From Streptomyces sp. B3I8 (GTDB lineage Bacteria > Actinomycetota > Actinomycetes > Streptomycetales > Streptomycetaceae): 64,000 nt of DNA. The notes below the pieces were generated by a model that had not been told where the DNA came from, did no database searches, and saw nothing but the letters and a program-made list of their open reading frames with translations. Shown here in pieces: positions 25,634-38,445 of this stretch; positions within the stretch are counted from its first letter, which is position 1, and every line of letters starts with the position of its first letter. The translations under genes were made by a program, and so were the position numbers. The stretch is from assembly GCF_030816915.1 (NCBI RefSeq), contig NZ_JAUSYN010000002.1, forward strand, positions 4,477,501 through 4,541,500, read 5' to 3'.

Positions 25634-27049
25634 TCAGGGGCGGGTCATGCGGAGGACGTCGAGTGCCTCGTCCAGTTGCTCCGCGGTCAGCAGCCCCCGC
25701 TCCACATAGCCGCCCTGCTCCACGACCTCCCGGATCGTCCTCCGCTCGGCCAGGGACTTCTTCGCCACCTTCGCCGCCTCCTCGTACCCGAGGTACTTGT
25801 TCAGCGGCGTCACCACCGACGGGGACGACTCCGCGTACTCCCGCGCCCGTTCGCGGTGCGCGACGATCCCGTCCACCGTGCGGTCCGCCAGCAGCCGGGA
25901 CACGTTCGCCAGCAGCCGCACCGACTCCAGCACGTTCTTCGCGATGACCGGCAGCATCACGTTCAGCTCGAAGTTGCCGGCGGCGCCGGCCGCCGCCACC
26001 GTCGCGTCGTTGCCCGTCACCTGCGCCGCCACCATCAGCACGGCCTCGGGGATGACGGGGTTCACCTTCCCCGGCATGATCGACGAGCCCGGCTGCAGAT
26101 CCGGCAGGCTGATCTCGGCCAGCCCGGTGCGCGGCCCGGAGGACATCCACCGCAGATCGTTGGCGATCTTCGTCAGGCCCACCGCGACGGTCCGCAGCTG
26201 CCCGCTGGTCTCCACGACGCCGTCCCGCGCGCCCTGTGCCTCGAAGTGGTTGCGCGCCTCGGTCAGCGGCAGACCGGTGGCCCGGGCGACCTCGGCGATC
26301 ACGGCGGCCGAGAAGCCGGGCGGGGTGTTGATGCCGGTGCCGACCGCCGTGCCGCCCAGCGGCAGCTCGGCGAGCCGGGGGAGCGAGGCGGTCAGCCGCT
26401 CCACCCCGTACCGCACCTGCGCCGCGTAGCCGCCGAACTCCTGGCCGAGCGTGACCGGCGTGGCGTCCATCAGATGCGTACGCCCGGACTTCACCACGTC
26501 CGCGAACTCCTCCGCCTTGCGTTCCAGCGAGGCGGCCAGGTGTTCGAGGGCGGGGATCAGGTCCCGGGTCACGGCGGCGGTGGCCGCGATGTGCAGGGAG
26601 GAGGGGAAGACGTCGTTGGACGACTGCGAGGCGTTCACGTGGTCGTTGGGGTGGACGTCCCGGCCCAGCCGCTCGGTGGCGAGGGTGGCGATGACCTCGT
26701 TGGTGTTCATGTTCGACGAGGTGCCGGAACCGGTCTGGAACACGTCGACCGGGAAGTGGTCGTCCCAGCGCCCCTCGGCGACCTCGGCGGCCGCGTCCGC
26801 GATCGCCTCCGCGACGGGCCTGTCGATCACCCCGAGGTCCGCGTTCACCTTGGCCGCGGCGCCCTTGATGCGGGCCAGCGCCTCGATGTGGGCGCGCTCG
26901 ATGCGCTGCCCGGAGACGGGGAAGTTCTCCACGGCCCGCTGGGTCTGCGCCCGCCACTTCGCCCGGGCGGGCACGCGGACCTCCCCCATGGAGTCGTGCT
27001 CGATGCGGTAGTCCTGGGTGTCGTCGTCAGTGATGTGCGTCGTCGTCAT
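25634..27049 (-). CDS. fumC: Class II fumarate hydratase
   Basis: A 471-aa oxygen-stable fumarase of the aspartase/fumarase superfamily, converting fumarate and malate in the TCA cycle. Signatures are [15 protein letters not shown], the active-site segment [34 protein letters not shown], and the flexible catalytic loop [16 protein letters not shown]. Full length for the family. CGGAGG lies about 10 nt before the ATG. It is followed about 3.4 kb away by an unrelated class I fumarase on the opposite strand, so the genome has both types close together. Confidence 0.97.
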   Translation of the reverse strand: MTTTHITDDDTQDYRIEHDSMGEVRVPARAKWRAQTQRAVENFPVSGQRIERAHIEALARIKGAAAKVNADLGVIDRPVAEAIADAAAEVAEGRWDDHFPVDVFQTGSGTSSNMNTNEVIATLATERLGRDVHPNDHVNASQSSNDVFPSSLHIAATAAVTRDLIPALEHLAASLERKAEEFADVVKSGRTHLMDATPVTLGQEFGGYAAQVRYGVERLTASLPRLAELPLGGTAVGTGINTPPGFSAAVIAEVARATGLPLTEARNHFEAQGARDGVVETSGQLRTVAVGLTKIANDLRWMSSGPRTGLAEISLPDLQPGSSIMPGKVNPVIPEAVLMVAAQVTGNDATVAAAGAAGNFELNVMLPVIAKNVLESVRLLANVSRLLADRTVDGIVAHRERAREYAESSPSVVTPLNKYLGYEEAAKVAKKSLAERRTIREVVEQGGYVERGLLTAEQLDEALDVLRMTRP

Positions 27050-27148
27050 CGTCGTCGTACCTCCGGGAGCGTGAGCGTGCGAGGGACGCGGCGGTATTCC
27101 CGCGCCGCGCCGTCCGCCGTGCGCTTTCCGTCTTCCCGGGCGCGGCGG

Positions 27149-27670
27149 CTACGACGACTTCAGCGACTTCGCCATCTCGGCCAGCCGGGTGAACGAGGCG
27201 GTGCCCGTCACCAGCGTCGTCGAACCCTTGTCCTTGGACACGAGCGCGTCGTAGCGGCCGCCGGTGTAGTGCCGCCAGGTGCGGCCGCCGATCTCCTGGG
27301 TGGTCTTCGTGGGCCCGGAGCCCTGGCTCGCCTCGTCGATGAACGTGGCCGCCTTCTGGGTCGACTGCTCGATCGCCACGTATTGACCCTTCGGATCCTG
27401 GAAACCCAGATGCCAGTGGTCGAAGGAGGCGCCGTCGAAACGGACCGAGGTGGCCTTCCAGCTGTCGGGCAGCCCGTCGGGCGCGGCGACGGGATAGGCG
27501 GCCGCGCGCCGGGCTGTGACGAGCTCCACGTCGTAGCTCACCCGCTTGACGTCGGGGGCCGAGTCGTCGTGCGGGAGGAAGAGGTAGATGACTCCTGCCA
27601 TCAGCCCGATGAGGGCCAGGGAGAGGATCATGTCCCGGACCGTCTTCTGCTTGCCGTTCGTACCAGCCAC
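27149..27670 (-). CDS. DUF4245 family membrane-anchored protein
   Basis: A 173-aa protein with one N-terminal membrane helix (about 13-31, [19 protein letters not shown]) and an extracytoplasmic DUF4245 domain (about 35-173: [51 protein letters not shown]). The family is actinobacterial and of unknown function; it often sits beside glpX and fumarase genes, as it does here. GTG start 27670, divergent from glpX with a 126-bp shared intergenic region. Confidence 0.9.
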   Translation of the reverse strand: MAGTNGKQKTVRDMILSLALIGLMAGVIYLFLPHDDSAPDVKRVSYDVELVTARRAAAYPVAAPDGLPDSWKATSVRFDGASFDHWHLGFQDPKGQYVAIEQSTQKAATFIDEASQGSGPTKTTQEIGGRTWRHYTGGRYDALVSKDKGSTTLVTGTASFTRLAEMAKSLKSS

Positions 27671-27796
27671 GCCCCTATCGTCGCAGGTACCCGGGACCGC
27701 TCATCCGTGGGGCCCCCTGCTCATTCTGCCCACTCGGGGATACAGTCGGGCTCATACCCTCATCCGGCCGTCGCCGTATCAGAAAGGTGCGCTCCG

Positions 27797-28834
27797 ATGA
27801 CCGAGAACCACCACCATCTGCCGTCCGAGCTCGAGGTCCCCTCCGAGGCCCCCGACCGCAACCTCGCCCTGGAACTGGTCCGGGTCACCGAGGCCGCCGC
27901 CATGGCCGCGGGCCGCTGGGTCGGCCGCGGCGAGAAGAACGGAGCCGACGGGGCGGCCGTGCGCGCGATGCGCACCCTCGTCTCGACCGTCTCGATGAAC
28001 GGCGTCGTCGTCATCGGTGAAGGCGAGAAGGACGAGGCCCCGATGCTCTTCAACGGGGAGCACGTCGGCGACGGGACCGGCCCCGAGTGCGACATCGCCG
28101 TCGACCCCATCGACGGCACCACGCTCACCGCCGGGGGCATGCCCAACGCCATCGCGGTGCTCGCCGCCGCCGACCGCGGCACGATGTTCGACCCGTCCGC
28201 CGTCTTCTACATGGACAAACTGGTCACCGGCCCCGAGGCCGCCGACTACGTCGACATCGACGCGCCCGTGCACGTCAACATCCGCCGCGTCGCCAAGGCG
28301 AAGAACTCCACCCCCGAAGACGTCACCGTCGTCATCCTGGACCGGCCGCGCCACACGGACCTGATCCGGGAGGTGCGGGCCACCGGCGCCCGCATCAAGC
28401 TGATCTCCGACGGCGACGTGGCCGGCTCCATCCTCGCGCTGCGCGAGGGCACCGGCATCGACCTGCTGCTGGGCGTGGGCGGCACCCCAGAGGGCATCAT
28501 CTCCGCGTGCGCGGTGAAGTGCCTGGGCGGCACCATCCAGGGCAAGCTCTGGCCCAAGGACGACGCCGAACGGCAGCGGGCCCTGGACGCCGGGCACGAC
28601 CTGGACCGGGTCCTGACCACCGACGACCTGGTCTCCGGCGAGAACGTCTTCTTCGTCGCCACGGGAATCACCGACGGCGAACTCCTGCGCGGGGTGCGCT
28701 ACCGCTCGGAGACGGCGACGACGGACTCCATCGTGATGCGGTCGAAGTCCGGGACGGTGCGGCGGATCGACTCGGTCCACCGCCTCAGCAAGCTCCGGGC
28801 GTACTCCACGGTCGACTTCGACCGCGGGATGTAG
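27797..28834 (+). CDS. glpX: Class II fructose-1,6-bisphosphatase
   Basis: A 345-aa GlpX, the gluconeogenic fructose-1,6-bisphosphatase used by actinobacteria. Motifs: [16 protein letters not shown] (metal site), [25 protein letters not shown] (phosphatase DPIDGTT core), and [27 protein letters not shown] 27797 chosen because homologues begin a few residues before the conserved [13 protein letters not shown]; the same frame happens to be open for kilobases upstream, antisense to other genes, which is a GC artefact. GAAAGGTG lies upstream of the start. Likely monocistronic. Confidence 0.97.
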   Translation: MTENHHHLPSELEVPSEAPDRNLALELVRVTEAAAMAAGRWVGRGEKNGADGAAVRAMRTLVSTVSMNGVVVIGEGEKDEAPMLFNGEHVGDGTGPECDIAVDPIDGTTLTAGGMPNAIAVLAAADRGTMFDPSAVFYMDKLVTGPEAADYVDIDAPVHVNIRRVAKAKNSTPEDVTVVILDRPRHTDLIREVRATGARIKLISDGDVAGSILALREGTGIDLLLGVGGTPEGIISACAVKCLGGTIQGKLWPKDDAERQRALDAGHDLDRVLTTDDLVSGENVFFVATGITDGELLRGVRYRSETATTDSIVMRSKSGTVRRIDSVHRLSKLRAYSTVDFDRGM

Positions 28835-28898
28835 GGGCGGAGGCGGGGCGCGCTTTCACTGCTCCCCTGCGCGGGCGGCCGCGCGGGGGTGTCCCGTC

Positions 28899-28916
28899 GG
28901 TCCGGTCGACCGGACC
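28899..28916. terminator. Perfect 18-bp palindrome between glpX and wblI
   Basis: GGTCCGGTCGACCGGACC is a perfect palindrome abutting the wblI stop codon in the gap between two convergent genes. It could act as a bidirectional terminator; there is no U-tract, and a restriction-site-like coincidence is possible. Confidence 0.4.
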
Positions 28917-29287
28917 TATCCCGCCGCCGCTATCGGCGCGCCCGCCGCCTTCTTCAGCTCCACGTCCCGGCGCCGCCGTCGCGCCAGCACCACGCGCCGT
29001 TCCGCGGCGGTCAGCCCGCCCCACACCCCGTACGGCTCCGGCTGCATCAGCGCGTGCTCCCGACACTCCACCATCACCGGGCATCGCGCGCAGACCCGCT
29101 TCGCCGCCTCCTCGCGCGACAGTCGTGCCGCGGTCGGCTCCTTGGACGGTGCGAAGAACAGTCCCGCCTCGTCGCGCCGGCACACGGCCTCCGTGTGCCA
29201 CGGGGCGTCCTGGTCCCGGTCCCGCCCGGGCCCGCGCTGGGACGGAACTGCGGCGACCTGCAGAGACGAATGCGGCGATTGCGGCAC
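28916..29287 (-). CDS. wblI: WhiB-family iron-sulfur regulator (WblI-like)
   Basis: A 123-aa WhiB-like protein with the four [4Fe-4S] ligands C36, C66, C69 and C75 (VCRRDE...CARCPVMVEC), the beta-turn GVWGGLTAAERR and a basic C tail (RRRRRD) for DNA or sigma-factor contact. The N-terminal ~28 residues are variable. GTG 29287 with AGGAGT 6 nt upstream. The position next to glpX and the fumarase block fits the gene called wblI (SCO5046) in S. coelicolor as I recall it; the symbol rests on synteny plus family, not on alignment. Confidence 0.9.
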   Translation of the reverse strand: MPQSPHSSLQVAAVPSQRGPGRDRDQDAPWHTEAVCRRDEAGLFFAPSKEPTAARLSREEAAKRVCARCPVMVECREHALMQPEPYGVWGGLTAAERRVVLARRRRRDVELKKAAGAPIAAAG

Positions 29288-29416
29288 GGTCTACTCCTGA
29301 CGACGGCTTCGCGAGCGAGAGACGATGCAGCAAGCCTTACCCGCTGTGCGGGGCCCTAAGCGTGGCGTACCGACTCCCGGGCAGCCTTCCGTGGCGCTTC
29401 CCGGCCGCCTTCCGGT

Positions 29417-30214
29417 TCACAGCCCCATGCGCCGCCGCATCTTCCGGTCGACCTGCTCCAGTTTGTGGTTCACCTTGCGTTCCCACTCGCCTGCCGACTT
29501 GCGGTCCATGCTCCGTGAGACCCGCTCCGACACCCGCTCCAGGATGTCCGCGACCAGCCGTCCCTTCCGGGGCGTCGCCTCGACGTTGCCCAGCACCGCC
29601 CAGCCGTCCACGAAGACCATCGGCGCCCGGGGGTCGCCCGAGTCCAGCGGGCTGACCTCGAAGTTGCCCAGTACACCGCCGCCCGTACCGCGCATCGACA
29701 CGTTCTCCGGGACGCGCACCTGCACGTCGCCGAAGACGGATATCGCCTTCACCACGATCTGCTGGTACTCGAACAGCGCCTCGCTCAGGTCGATCTCGAC
29801 GCTGCCGAAGATCGCGTACGCGTGGATGCGCCGCCCGGCCCGCCAACGGCCCCTGCGCACCGCGGTGCTGAACACCGCGACCACGTTCTCGTCGGCCTCC
29901 GCCGGTATCGCGGCGGAGGGGCGGTTCGGCGGCGGGGCGGCCTGCGAGCCGGACGGGCGGGAGCCGTGCGCGGCGGGCAGGTCCCGTACGAAGGCGTCGA
30001 GTTCGCCGACCGTCTTGGCGCGGAGCACCCCCTCGACGCGCTCGGCGTGCTCGTCCGCGGTGAGCCGCCCCTCGGACAGGGCGTCGCGGAGCATGTCGGC
30101 GATGCGGTCCCGGTCGGCGTCCGAGCAGCGCAGCTCGGTCGGCGGCAGGGGCCGGTCGCCGGCGGGGGAGTCGGGCCGGGCGTCGGTCGGGGCGGGGCTC
30201 TTCTTCAGGTCCAC
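29417..30214 (-). CDS. DUF1707/cell-wall-active-antibiotic-response-like protein
   Basis: A 265-aa protein with an N-terminal DUF1707 domain (about 25-80: LRCSDADRDRIADMLRDALSEGRLTADEHAERVEGVLRAKTVGELDAFVRDLP) and a C-terminal beta-rich DUF2154/LiaF-like domain (about 110-215: VVAVFSTAVRRGRWRAGRRIHAYAIFGSVEIDLSEALF). It ends in a basic helix (RKVNHKLEQVDRKMRRRM). No membrane segment. LiaF-like domains modulate envelope-stress kinases, so a stress-related regulatory role is plausible but unproven. It lies 130 bp upstream of wblI on the same strand. Confidence 0.88.
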   Translation of the reverse strand: MDLKKSPAPTDARPDSPAGDRPLPPTELRCSDADRDRIADMLRDALSEGRLTADEHAERVEGVLRAKTVGELDAFVRDLPAAHGSRPSGSQAAPPPNRPSAAIPAEADENVVAVFSTAVRRGRWRAGRRIHAYAIFGSVEIDLSEALFEYQQIVVKAISVFGDVQVRVPENVSMRGTGGGVLGNFEVSPLDSGDPRAPMVFVDGWAVLGNVEATPRKGRLVADILERVSERVSRSMDRKSAGEWERKVNHKLEQVDRKMRRRMGL

Positions 30215-30273
30215 GGCAGCAGAGTACCGAAACGCGATAGATCGCGACTACCCCTTGTCGAAGTCTGTGGAAA

Positions 30274-30321
30274 ACCGTCCGCGGAGACCGTCCGCGGAGA
30301 CCGTCCGCGGAGACCGTCCGC
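30274..30321. repeat. 13-bp tandem repeat upstream of the class I fumarase gene
   Basis: ACCGTCCGCGGAG occurs three times perfectly (30274-30312), followed by the first 9 bp of a fourth copy. Each unit holds the palindrome CCGCGG. Located in the divergent promoter interval between the DUF1707 gene and the fumarase. Confidence 0.9.
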
Positions 30322-30454
30322 CCGGAAGTGAGCCCTACCTCACCCTCACGCTCCCACCGGCAGGTCCTACGCTGGTGGACGCTGCCGACGAGAGGCTGGC
30401 CGCCGTCGCCGAGAAAGCCCGCGACGCGTCATGTCGAGTGAGGAATGGGCGAGA

Positions 30455-32122
<1,668 letters not shown>

Positions 32123-32156
32123 GCCGGCGGCCGAGGGGGAGGGGGGAGCCAGGGGG

Positions 32157-32450
32157 CTATTCCTCCCCCTCGGTCTCCCCCTCCTCCTCGGCGAGGGCCG
32201 CGTCCAGGCGGGCGCGGGCGCCCTCCAGCCATCTGCGGCACACCTTCGCCAGTTCCTCCCCGCGCTCCCACAGCGCCAGGGACTGCTCCAGGGTCGTACC
32301 CCCCGCCTCCAGTCGCCGGACGACCTCGATCAGCTCGTCCCGCGCCTGCTCGTAGCCGAGCGCCTCGCCCTTCTTCGTGCCGTTCCCGGCCTCGCCGGCG
32401 CCATCGCCGGTGTCCGTGTCCGTGTTCATGCCGGTGTCCGTGCTGGTCAT
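32157..32450 (-). CDS. xseB: Exonuclease VII small subunit
   Basis: A 97-aa XseB, mostly helical: [55 protein letters not shown] is the family core; the N tail is Thr/Asp/Gly-rich and the C tail acidic. XseB subunits assemble around XseA to make the processive single-strand DNA exonuclease. The ATG at 32450 overlaps the xseA stop (ATGA), ensuring coupled expression. Confidence 0.95.
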   Translation of the reverse strand: MTSTDTGMNTDTDTGDGAGEAGNGTKKGEALGYEQARDELIEVVRRLEAGGTTLEQSLALWERGEELAKVCRRWLEGARARLDAALAEEEGETEGEE

Positions 32451-33724
32451 GCGCCCACTTCCTGCTGTGTGTCCCGCTCGTCCCGCTGCTCGTCGGCCGG
32501 ATCCCCGGCCGGTGCGGCCCGCACGACCCGTACCGCGAAGTCGCCCTCCGCCACCCGCGCCCGCAGCGGCTCCTCCGCGCCGACCTCCGCCGGTGAGCGC
32601 ACCACGTGCCCGTCGGCCTTCTGCAGCACCGCGTACCCACGCCGCAACGTCGCCGCCGGGGACAGCGCGACCACGCGCGCATGGGTGTGCGACAGCTCCG
32701 AGTCCGCGCGGTCCAGCAGATGCCCGAGAGTGCGCCGGGAGCGGTCGGTCAGCGCGGCGACGTGGTCCGCCCGCTCGTCCACCATCCGGTGCGGGTCCTC
32801 CATGCAGGGGCGCGCCAGCGCGTGCGCGAGCCCCCGCTCCTCCCGCTCGACGAACGCGTGTGCGCACCGCCGCGCCCGGTCGCGCAGCCCGCGCACTTTC
32901 TCCAGCTCCTCACCGACGTCCGGTACGACCTTCTTCGCGGCGTCGGTCGGGGTGGACGCGCGCAGATCGGCCACGTAGTCCAGGAGCGGGGTGTCCGGTT
33001 CGTGCCCGATGGCCGAGACCACCGGCGTACGGCAGTCCGCGACCGTCCGCACGAGTTGTTCGTCGGAGAACGGCAGCAGGTCCTCCACGCTGCCGCCGCC
33101 GCGCGCCACGACGATCACGTCCACCTCCTCGTGCGCGTCGAGCTCCTTGACGGCCTGGACGACCTGGGGCACCGCGTGCACCCCCTGCACCGGCACGTTC
33201 CGCACCTCGAAGCGGACGGCGGGCCAGCGGTGCCGGGCGTTCTCCAGGACGTCCCGCTCGGCGGCCGACGCCCTGCCGCACACCAGCCCGACGAGCCGGG
33301 GCAGGAAGGGCAGCGGCTTCTTGCGGTCGGCCGCGAACAGCCCCTCGGCGGCGAGGGACTTCTTGAGCTGCTCGAGCCGCGCCAGCAGTTCGCCCACTCC
33401 GACCGGCCGTATCTCGGCGGCCCGCAGCGAGAGCTGCCCGCGCGGCGCGTACCACTCCGGTTTCGCGTGCACGACGACACGGGCGCCCTCGCTCACCACG
33501 TCGGCCACGGCGTCGAACACCTGTCGGTAGCAGGTGACGCCGACCGAGATGTCGTGCGACGGGTCGCGCAGGGTCAGGAACACGACTCCGGCGCCCGGCC
33601 GGCGCGAGAGCTGGGTGATCTGACCCTCCACCCAGACCGCGCCGAGCCGGTCGATCCACCCCCCGATGAGCCGCGACACCTGTCCCACGGGCAGGGGGGC
33701 GTCGGCGGACGTGTTGACAGCCAT
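32447..33724 (-). CDS. xseA: Exonuclease VII large subunit
   Basis: A 425-aa XseA. The N-terminal OB fold (about 10-110: [32 protein letters not shown]) is followed by the catalytic domain (about 130-330) with [47 protein letters not shown], and a helical C-terminal region that binds XseB. Degrades single-stranded DNA to acid-soluble oligonucleotides. ATG 33724 ([15 protein letters not shown]) is the family-like start; the open frame upstream has no conservation. Divergent from ispH. Confidence 0.96.
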   Translation of the reverse strand: MAVNTSADAPLPVGQVSRLIGGWIDRLGAVWVEGQITQLSRRPGAGVVFLTLRDPSHDISVGVTCYRQVFDAVADVVSEGARVVVHAKPEWYAPRGQLSLRAAEIRPVGVGELLARLEQLKKSLAAEGLFAADRKKPLPFLPRLVGLVCGRASAAERDVLENARHRWPAVRFEVRNVPVQGVHAVPQVVQAVKELDAHEEVDVIVVARGGGSVEDLLPFSDEQLVRTVADCRTPVVSAIGHEPDTPLLDYVADLRASTPTDAAKKVVPDVGEELEKVRGLRDRARRCAHAFVEREERGLAHALARPCMEDPHRMVDERADHVAALTDRSRRTLGHLLDRADSELSHTHARVVALSPAATLRRGYAVLQKADGHVVRSPAEVGAEEPLRARVAEGDFAVRVVRAAPAGDPADEQRDERDTQQEVGA

Positions 33725-33852
33725 GCGCCGAGCGTAACGGGCGGGTACGACAACGCCGCCGACGTCGCTCGGGAGCCCCGGGGGCGATGCCCGGTGTGAC
33801 GTCCCCGGCGACGGCGGTCGCGACGCCCGGCGTGACGTCCGCCGTGACGCCC

Positions 33853-33858
33853 TACGAT
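33853..33858 (+). promoter_or_regulatory. Candidate -10 box for a leaderless ispH mRNA
   Basis: TACGAT lies 7 nt before ATG 33866. A GGGGA is also present between them, so a leadered transcript from further upstream is not excluded. The preceding 80 bp contain repeated GTGACGTCC/GTGACGCC motifs. Confidence 0.4.
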
Positions 33859-33865
33859 GGGGAAC

Positions 33866-34867
33866 ATGAGCGCTTCGCCTGCCCGCCGCCGTGTCCTGCT
33901 CGCCGCCCCCCGTGGCTACTGCGCGGGCGTCGACCGCGCGGTGATCGCCGTGGAGAAGGCCCTGGAGCAGTACGGGGCCCCCGTCTACGTCCGCCACGAG
34001 ATCGTGCACAACAAGTACGTCGTGCAGACCCTGGAGAAGAAGGGTGCGATCTTCGTCGAGCGGACGGAGGAGGTGCCGCCGGGCAACATCGTGATGTTCT
34101 CCGCGCACGGCGTCGCCCCGGTCGTCCACGAGGAGGCCGAGCGCGGTCGCCTCGCCACCATCGACGCGACCTGCCCCCTGGTGACCAAGGTGCACAAGGA
34201 GGCCGTCCGGTTCGCCAAGGACGACTACGACATCCTCCTGATCGGGCACGAGGGCCACGAGGAGGTCATCGGCACGTCCGGCGAGGCGCCCGAGCACATC
34301 CAGCTCGTCGACGGCCCGGACGACGTCGCGAATGTCGAGGTGCGCGACCCCTCGAAGGTCGTCTGGCTCTCCCAGACCACCCTCTCCGTGGACGAGACCA
34401 TGGAGACCGTCGACGCCCTCAAGGGCAAGTTCCCCCAGCTCCTCTCACCGCCGAGCGACGACATCTGCTACGCCACGCAGAACCGCCAGCTCGCGGTGAA
34501 GCAGATGGGCGCCGAGGCGGACCTGGTCATCGTGGTCGGCTCGCGGAACTCCTCGAACTCCAAGCGGCTGGTCGAGGTCGCCAAGCTCGCCGGCGCGCGC
34601 GCCGCGTACCTGGTCGACTTCGCCGACGAGATCGACGAGGCCTGGCTGGACGGCGTCTCGACGGTCGGCGTGACATCGGGGGCGTCGGTGCCGGAGGTGC
34701 TCGTCGAGCAGGTGCTCGAACGGCTCACGGGGCACGGCTTCGAGGACGTCGAGATCGTCAAGGCGGCCGAGGAGTCCATCGCCTTCTCGCTGCCCAAGGA
34801 GCTGCGCCGGGACCTGCGCGAGGAGGCCGCGGCGCTGGTCGCGGAGCGCGGGGGGACGACGGGCTGA
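33866..34867 (+). CDS. ispH: 4-hydroxy-3-methylbut-2-enyl diphosphate reductase
   Basis: A 333-aa IspH (LytB), the last enzyme of the MEP isoprenoid pathway, making IPP and DMAPP. The three [4Fe-4S] ligands are visible in [28 protein letters not shown] and [11 protein letters not shown]; the substrate-phosphate motifs [10 protein letters not shown] and [11 protein letters not shown] follow. ATG 33866 ([19 protein letters not shown]) is preferred; ATG 33857 three codons earlier is possible. It supplies precursors used by the cis-prenyltransferase at 5658. Confidence 0.97.
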   Translation: MSASPARRRVLLAAPRGYCAGVDRAVIAVEKALEQYGAPVYVRHEIVHNKYVVQTLEKKGAIFVERTEEVPPGNIVMFSAHGVAPVVHEEAERGRLATIDATCPLVTKVHKEAVRFAKDDYDILLIGHEGHEEVIGTSGEAPEHIQLVDGPDDVANVEVRDPSKVVWLSQTTLSVDETMETVDALKGKFPQLLSPPSDDICYATQNRQLAVKQMGAEADLVIVVGSRNSSNSKRLVEVAKLAGARAAYLVDFADEIDEAWLDGVSTVGVTSGASVPEVLVEQVLERLTGHGFEDVEIVKAAEESIAFSLPKELRRDLREEAAALVAERGGTTG

Positions 34868-34879
34868 CGGGGCGCCACG

Positions 34880-34885
34880 TACCGT
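34880..34885 (+). promoter_or_regulatory. Candidate -10 box for a leaderless ppgK mRNA
   Basis: TACCGT sits 6 nt before ATG 34892, only 12 bp after the ispH stop, and there is no Shine-Dalgarno. This would give ppgK its own start within the ispH-ppgK transcription unit. Confidence 0.4.
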
Positions 34886-34891
34886 AAGCCC

Positions 34892-35638
34892 ATGCAGATC
34901 TTCGGTGTGGACATCGGCGGCTCCGGAATCAAGGGCGCCCCCGTGGACCTGGACAAGGGCGACCTCGCGCAGGAGCGCCACAAGGTACTCACCCCCCACC
35001 CGGCCACGCCGGACACGGTGGCGGACGGGGTGAAGCAGGTCGTCGACCATTTCGGCTGGACCGGCCCGGTGGGCGTCACCTTCCCCGGCGTCGTGACCGG
35101 CGGCAGCATGGTGCGCACGGCGGCGAACGTGGACAAGGCCTGGGTCGACACCGACGCGCGTGCGCTGCTGAGCGAGCGGCTGGGCGGCCTGCCGGTGACG
35201 GTCCTGAACGACGCGGACGCGGCGGGCGTCGCCGAGATGGAGTTCGGCGCGGGGCGCGGGCGGCAGGGGACGGTCGTGCTGCTGACGTTCGGTACGGGGA
35301 TCGGGAGCGCGGTCTTCACCGACGGTGCGCTGGTGCCGAACACGGAGCTCGGGCACCTGGAACTGAACGGCCACGACGCGGAGACACGGGCCTCCAGCAA
35401 GGCGAAGGAGGACGAGGACCTCTCCTGGGAGCGCTGGGCGCGCCGCGTCCAGAAGTACCTGGCGCACGTGGAGATGCTGTTCTCGCCCGGACTGTTCGTC
35501 ATCGGCGGCGGGGTGAGCCGCAAGGCCCACAAGTTCCTGCCGCACATCGAGGGCATCAGGGCACCGATCGTCCCGGCGGAACTGCAGAACAACGCCGGGA
35601 TCGTGGGCGCGGCGATGCGCGCGGCACAGCGCGCCTGA
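34892..35638 (+). CDS. ppgK: Polyphosphate glucokinase
   Basis: A 248-aa ROK-family kinase phosphorylating glucose with inorganic polyphosphate (and often ATP). Phosphate-binding [12 protein letters not shown] near the N terminus, glucose-site [14 protein letters not shown] and [23 protein letters not shown], and the actinobacterial PPGK-specific region [19 protein letters not shown] followed by [13 protein letters not shown]. It lacks the extra zinc-motif insert of repressor-type ROK proteins. Follows ispH by 24 bp on the same strand. Confidence 0.95.
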   Translation: MQIFGVDIGGSGIKGAPVDLDKGDLAQERHKVLTPHPATPDTVADGVKQVVDHFGWTGPVGVTFPGVVTGGSMVRTAANVDKAWVDTDARALLSERLGGLPVTVLNDADAAGVAEMEFGAGRGRQGTVVLLTFGTGIGSAVFTDGALVPNTELGHLELNGHDAETRASSKAKEDEDLSWERWARRVQKYLAHVEMLFSPGLFVIGGGVSRKAHKFLPHIEGIRAPIVPAELQNNAGIVGAAMRAAQRA

Positions 35639-35683
35639 GAGCACGGCGCTCCGGGCACGTCCCCGGGGCGGGCCGGCCCCCGG

Positions 35684-36352
35684 TCAGCGTGCGGTCGGCC
35701 GCCCCGGTCTCCGGGGCGCACCGGATCCCCGGGCGCCGCCGGACCCTCCCGCGCCCGCACCCCCGGCAGCGCCCGGCTTCGCCGTCCCGCCGGCCCGGGC
35801 TGCCGTGCCCGCCCGCCGGCGGGCGGCGGCCCGTACTCCCACCAGTACCGCGGCCACCGCCGTCCCCCCGTACAGCCAGCCCGCCCGGGTGGCGAGGGCG
35901 GTGACGAGGGCCATGAACCTGCCGCCGAGCCCGCCGTCCCCGGGAACGGCCGGGAGCAGGCCGACCGTGAACGCGATCGGCGCCACGACGGGTGCCGTCA
36001 GCAGGTCGCCCGGCCGGATCCAGAGCGCCGTGAGCACGCACACCGGCAGGAACAGCACCCCGTACGCGGTCAGGGACCCGTCGAACAGCACCCGGTCCAG
36101 GAATCCCAGCACCAGCATCGCCGCCCCCGCGAACAGCCCGCCGCCGAGCCCGGTGAGCCGGGGGTTGGGCAGCCGCCGGACCTGCGGCCGGGCCGGGGCC
36201 CCCGCGCCGGGGCCGGGCCGCCGCGCGGCCACCGGCCGTGCGCCCGCCCCACGCATGCCTGGGGCGGACGCGGGGCGCCGTCCGCCCTGCGGGGGCAGCG
36301 GCGCACCGCGGCGCGGTCCGTACCGGGCAGGCGGCGTCCTGTGTTGCTCCAC
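35684..36352 (-). CDS. DUF6542-like membrane protein
   Basis: A 222-aa protein with a Pro/Arg/Gly-rich N tail (1-62), about four membrane helices (LTGLGGGLFAGAAMLVLGFLDRVL, AYGVLFLPVCVLTALWI, LTAPVVAPIAFTVGLLPAVP, WLYGGTAVAAVLVGVRAAA) and a basic, Gly/Ala-rich tail. The PNPRLTGLGGGLF start of the first helix is typical of the small actinobacterial DUF6542 family; function unknown. GTG 36352 with TAAGTT 6 nt upstream suggests a leaderless mRNA. Convergent with ppgK, divergent from ychF. Confidence 0.8.
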   Translation of the reverse strand: MEQHRTPPARYGPRRGAPLPPQGGRRPASAPGMRGAGARPVAARRPGPGAGAPARPQVRRLPNPRLTGLGGGLFAGAAMLVLGFLDRVLFDGSLTAYGVLFLPVCVLTALWIRPGDLLTAPVVAPIAFTVGLLPAVPGDGGLGGRFMALVTALATRAGWLYGGTAVAAVLVGVRAAARRRAGTAARAGGTAKPGAAGGAGAGGSGGARGSGAPRRPGRPTAR

Positions 36353-36358
36353 CGGACC

Positions 36359-36364
36359 AACTTA
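36359..36364 (-). promoter_or_regulatory. Candidate -10 box for a leaderless DUF6542 mRNA
   Basis: On the minus strand CCTAAGTTGGTC precedes the GTG, with TAAGTT 6 nt before it. The same 12-mer occurs in the tetR promoter at 22140. Confidence 0.45.
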
Positions 36365-36596
36365 GGTCTGACAATGTGCCGAATCACCCCACAGACACGC
36401 CGTCGCCGTGTCCTCGGCGTGGGGAATGCTGTGTTCCGGACGTCGCCGAAGGCGGCCGGCCGCACGCCGTAGACTGGTGGATCGGCCCGCACCGCACCCC
36501 CGCCCGGCCCCGCCCGGCGGGCCCGGGCCTGCGGCCGGGAGCGGGCCACCGCCCCATCGCCCCACCACCCCCTCCTCACGTACGGGAAGTCGCAAC

Positions 36597-37685
<1,089 letters not shown>

Positions 37686-37835
37686 CGGCTGACGCATCAA
37701 CGCATCAACACGTCGATGATCCGGCCCACGCGCGGGTCGAAGAGGGTCCGGCTCCTCGGAGTCGGGCCCTTCGTCCTTTCCCGTGCCGGAATGTGTGCGG
37801 GCGGGGCGCCGGCGGAGTGCGAAGGTGCTGCGGGC

Positions 37836-38372
37836 GTGGCGTTTTCCTACTCGTTCGACACTTGGAGTAGGGCTGAGGCGACGTACGGCATCGGGGAGGG
37901 GCCGGCGACGCGGGTGAGCTTGTCGCTGCCCGAGGGGACCGTGGAGGCGATTCGGGCGCGGGTGGGCAAGCGGGAGTTCTCCGCGTTCATCGCCGAGGCG
38001 GTCGAGCGTGAGCTGTGTGGGCAGGTCCTGGACGAGTACGTGGCGGACTGCGAGAGCCGCAAGGGGCCGGTCTCCGATCCGGCTCGTCAGCGGGCGCGGC
38101 AGGTGGTCGACGACGACTTCGCCGCGACGCCCGGTCCCGCCGTGCTGCCGGGTGTGCACCGGCTGCTGACCACCGGGGGAGTGGACGAGCGCCTGGTGCG
38201 GATGCTGGAGCGCAAGACCCTGCTGTTCGACGCCCACGCCCGCCGCAGTGCCATGGCCGAGGCCACGCCGGACGCGGTCGACGTGTCCGACACGGAGCCG
38301 ACCCGGCGGATCGTCGAGGAGGAGCAGGCCCGCCTGGGCTTCGCCGACGCGAGTCCCGCGACACCGGGGTGA
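37836..38372 (+). CDS. RHH/CopG-like antitoxin-type protein with long C-terminal tail
   Basis: About 178 aa. Residues 20-55 (TRVSLSLPEGTVEAIRARVGKREFSAFIAEAVERE) look like the RHH fold of CopG/ParD-like antitoxins, followed by LDEYVADCESRKGPVSDPARQRARQVVDDDF, the antitoxin tail seen in VapB/MazE-type RHH proteins. The final ~80 residues are not part of that family and no toxin gene follows (the next gene is on the other strand). The first codons (TTT, ACT, AGT, AGG) are atypical for this genome. GTG 37836 with GAAGG upstream; the frame is open from 37716. Orphan antitoxin or fusion remnant. Confidence 0.65.
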   Translation: MAFSYSFDTWSRAEATYGIGEGPATRVSLSLPEGTVEAIRARVGKREFSAFIAEAVERELCGQVLDEYVADCESRKGPVSDPARQRARQVVDDDFAATPGPAVLPGVHRLLTTGGVDERLVRMLERKTLLFDAHARRSAMAEATPDAVDVSDTEPTRRIVEEEQARLGFADASPATPG

Positions 38373-38445
38373 GCGCGGGCGCGGGTGCGAGTGTGGGCGC
38401 GGATTCCGGGAGGGGGACCACCACGGGCGCCCCTCCCGGTGCCGC

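Noticed and set aside
22082..28834. A 2250-codon open frame on the + strand
   Set aside because: It runs antisense to tetR, the SpoIIE gene, DUF402, fumC and DUF4245. Only its last 345 codons (glpX) have family motifs; the rest is a GC-bias artefact.
28835..28915. Possible small gene between glpX and wblI
   Set aside because: Only 81 bp, very GC-rich and palindromic, with no start plus ribosome site.
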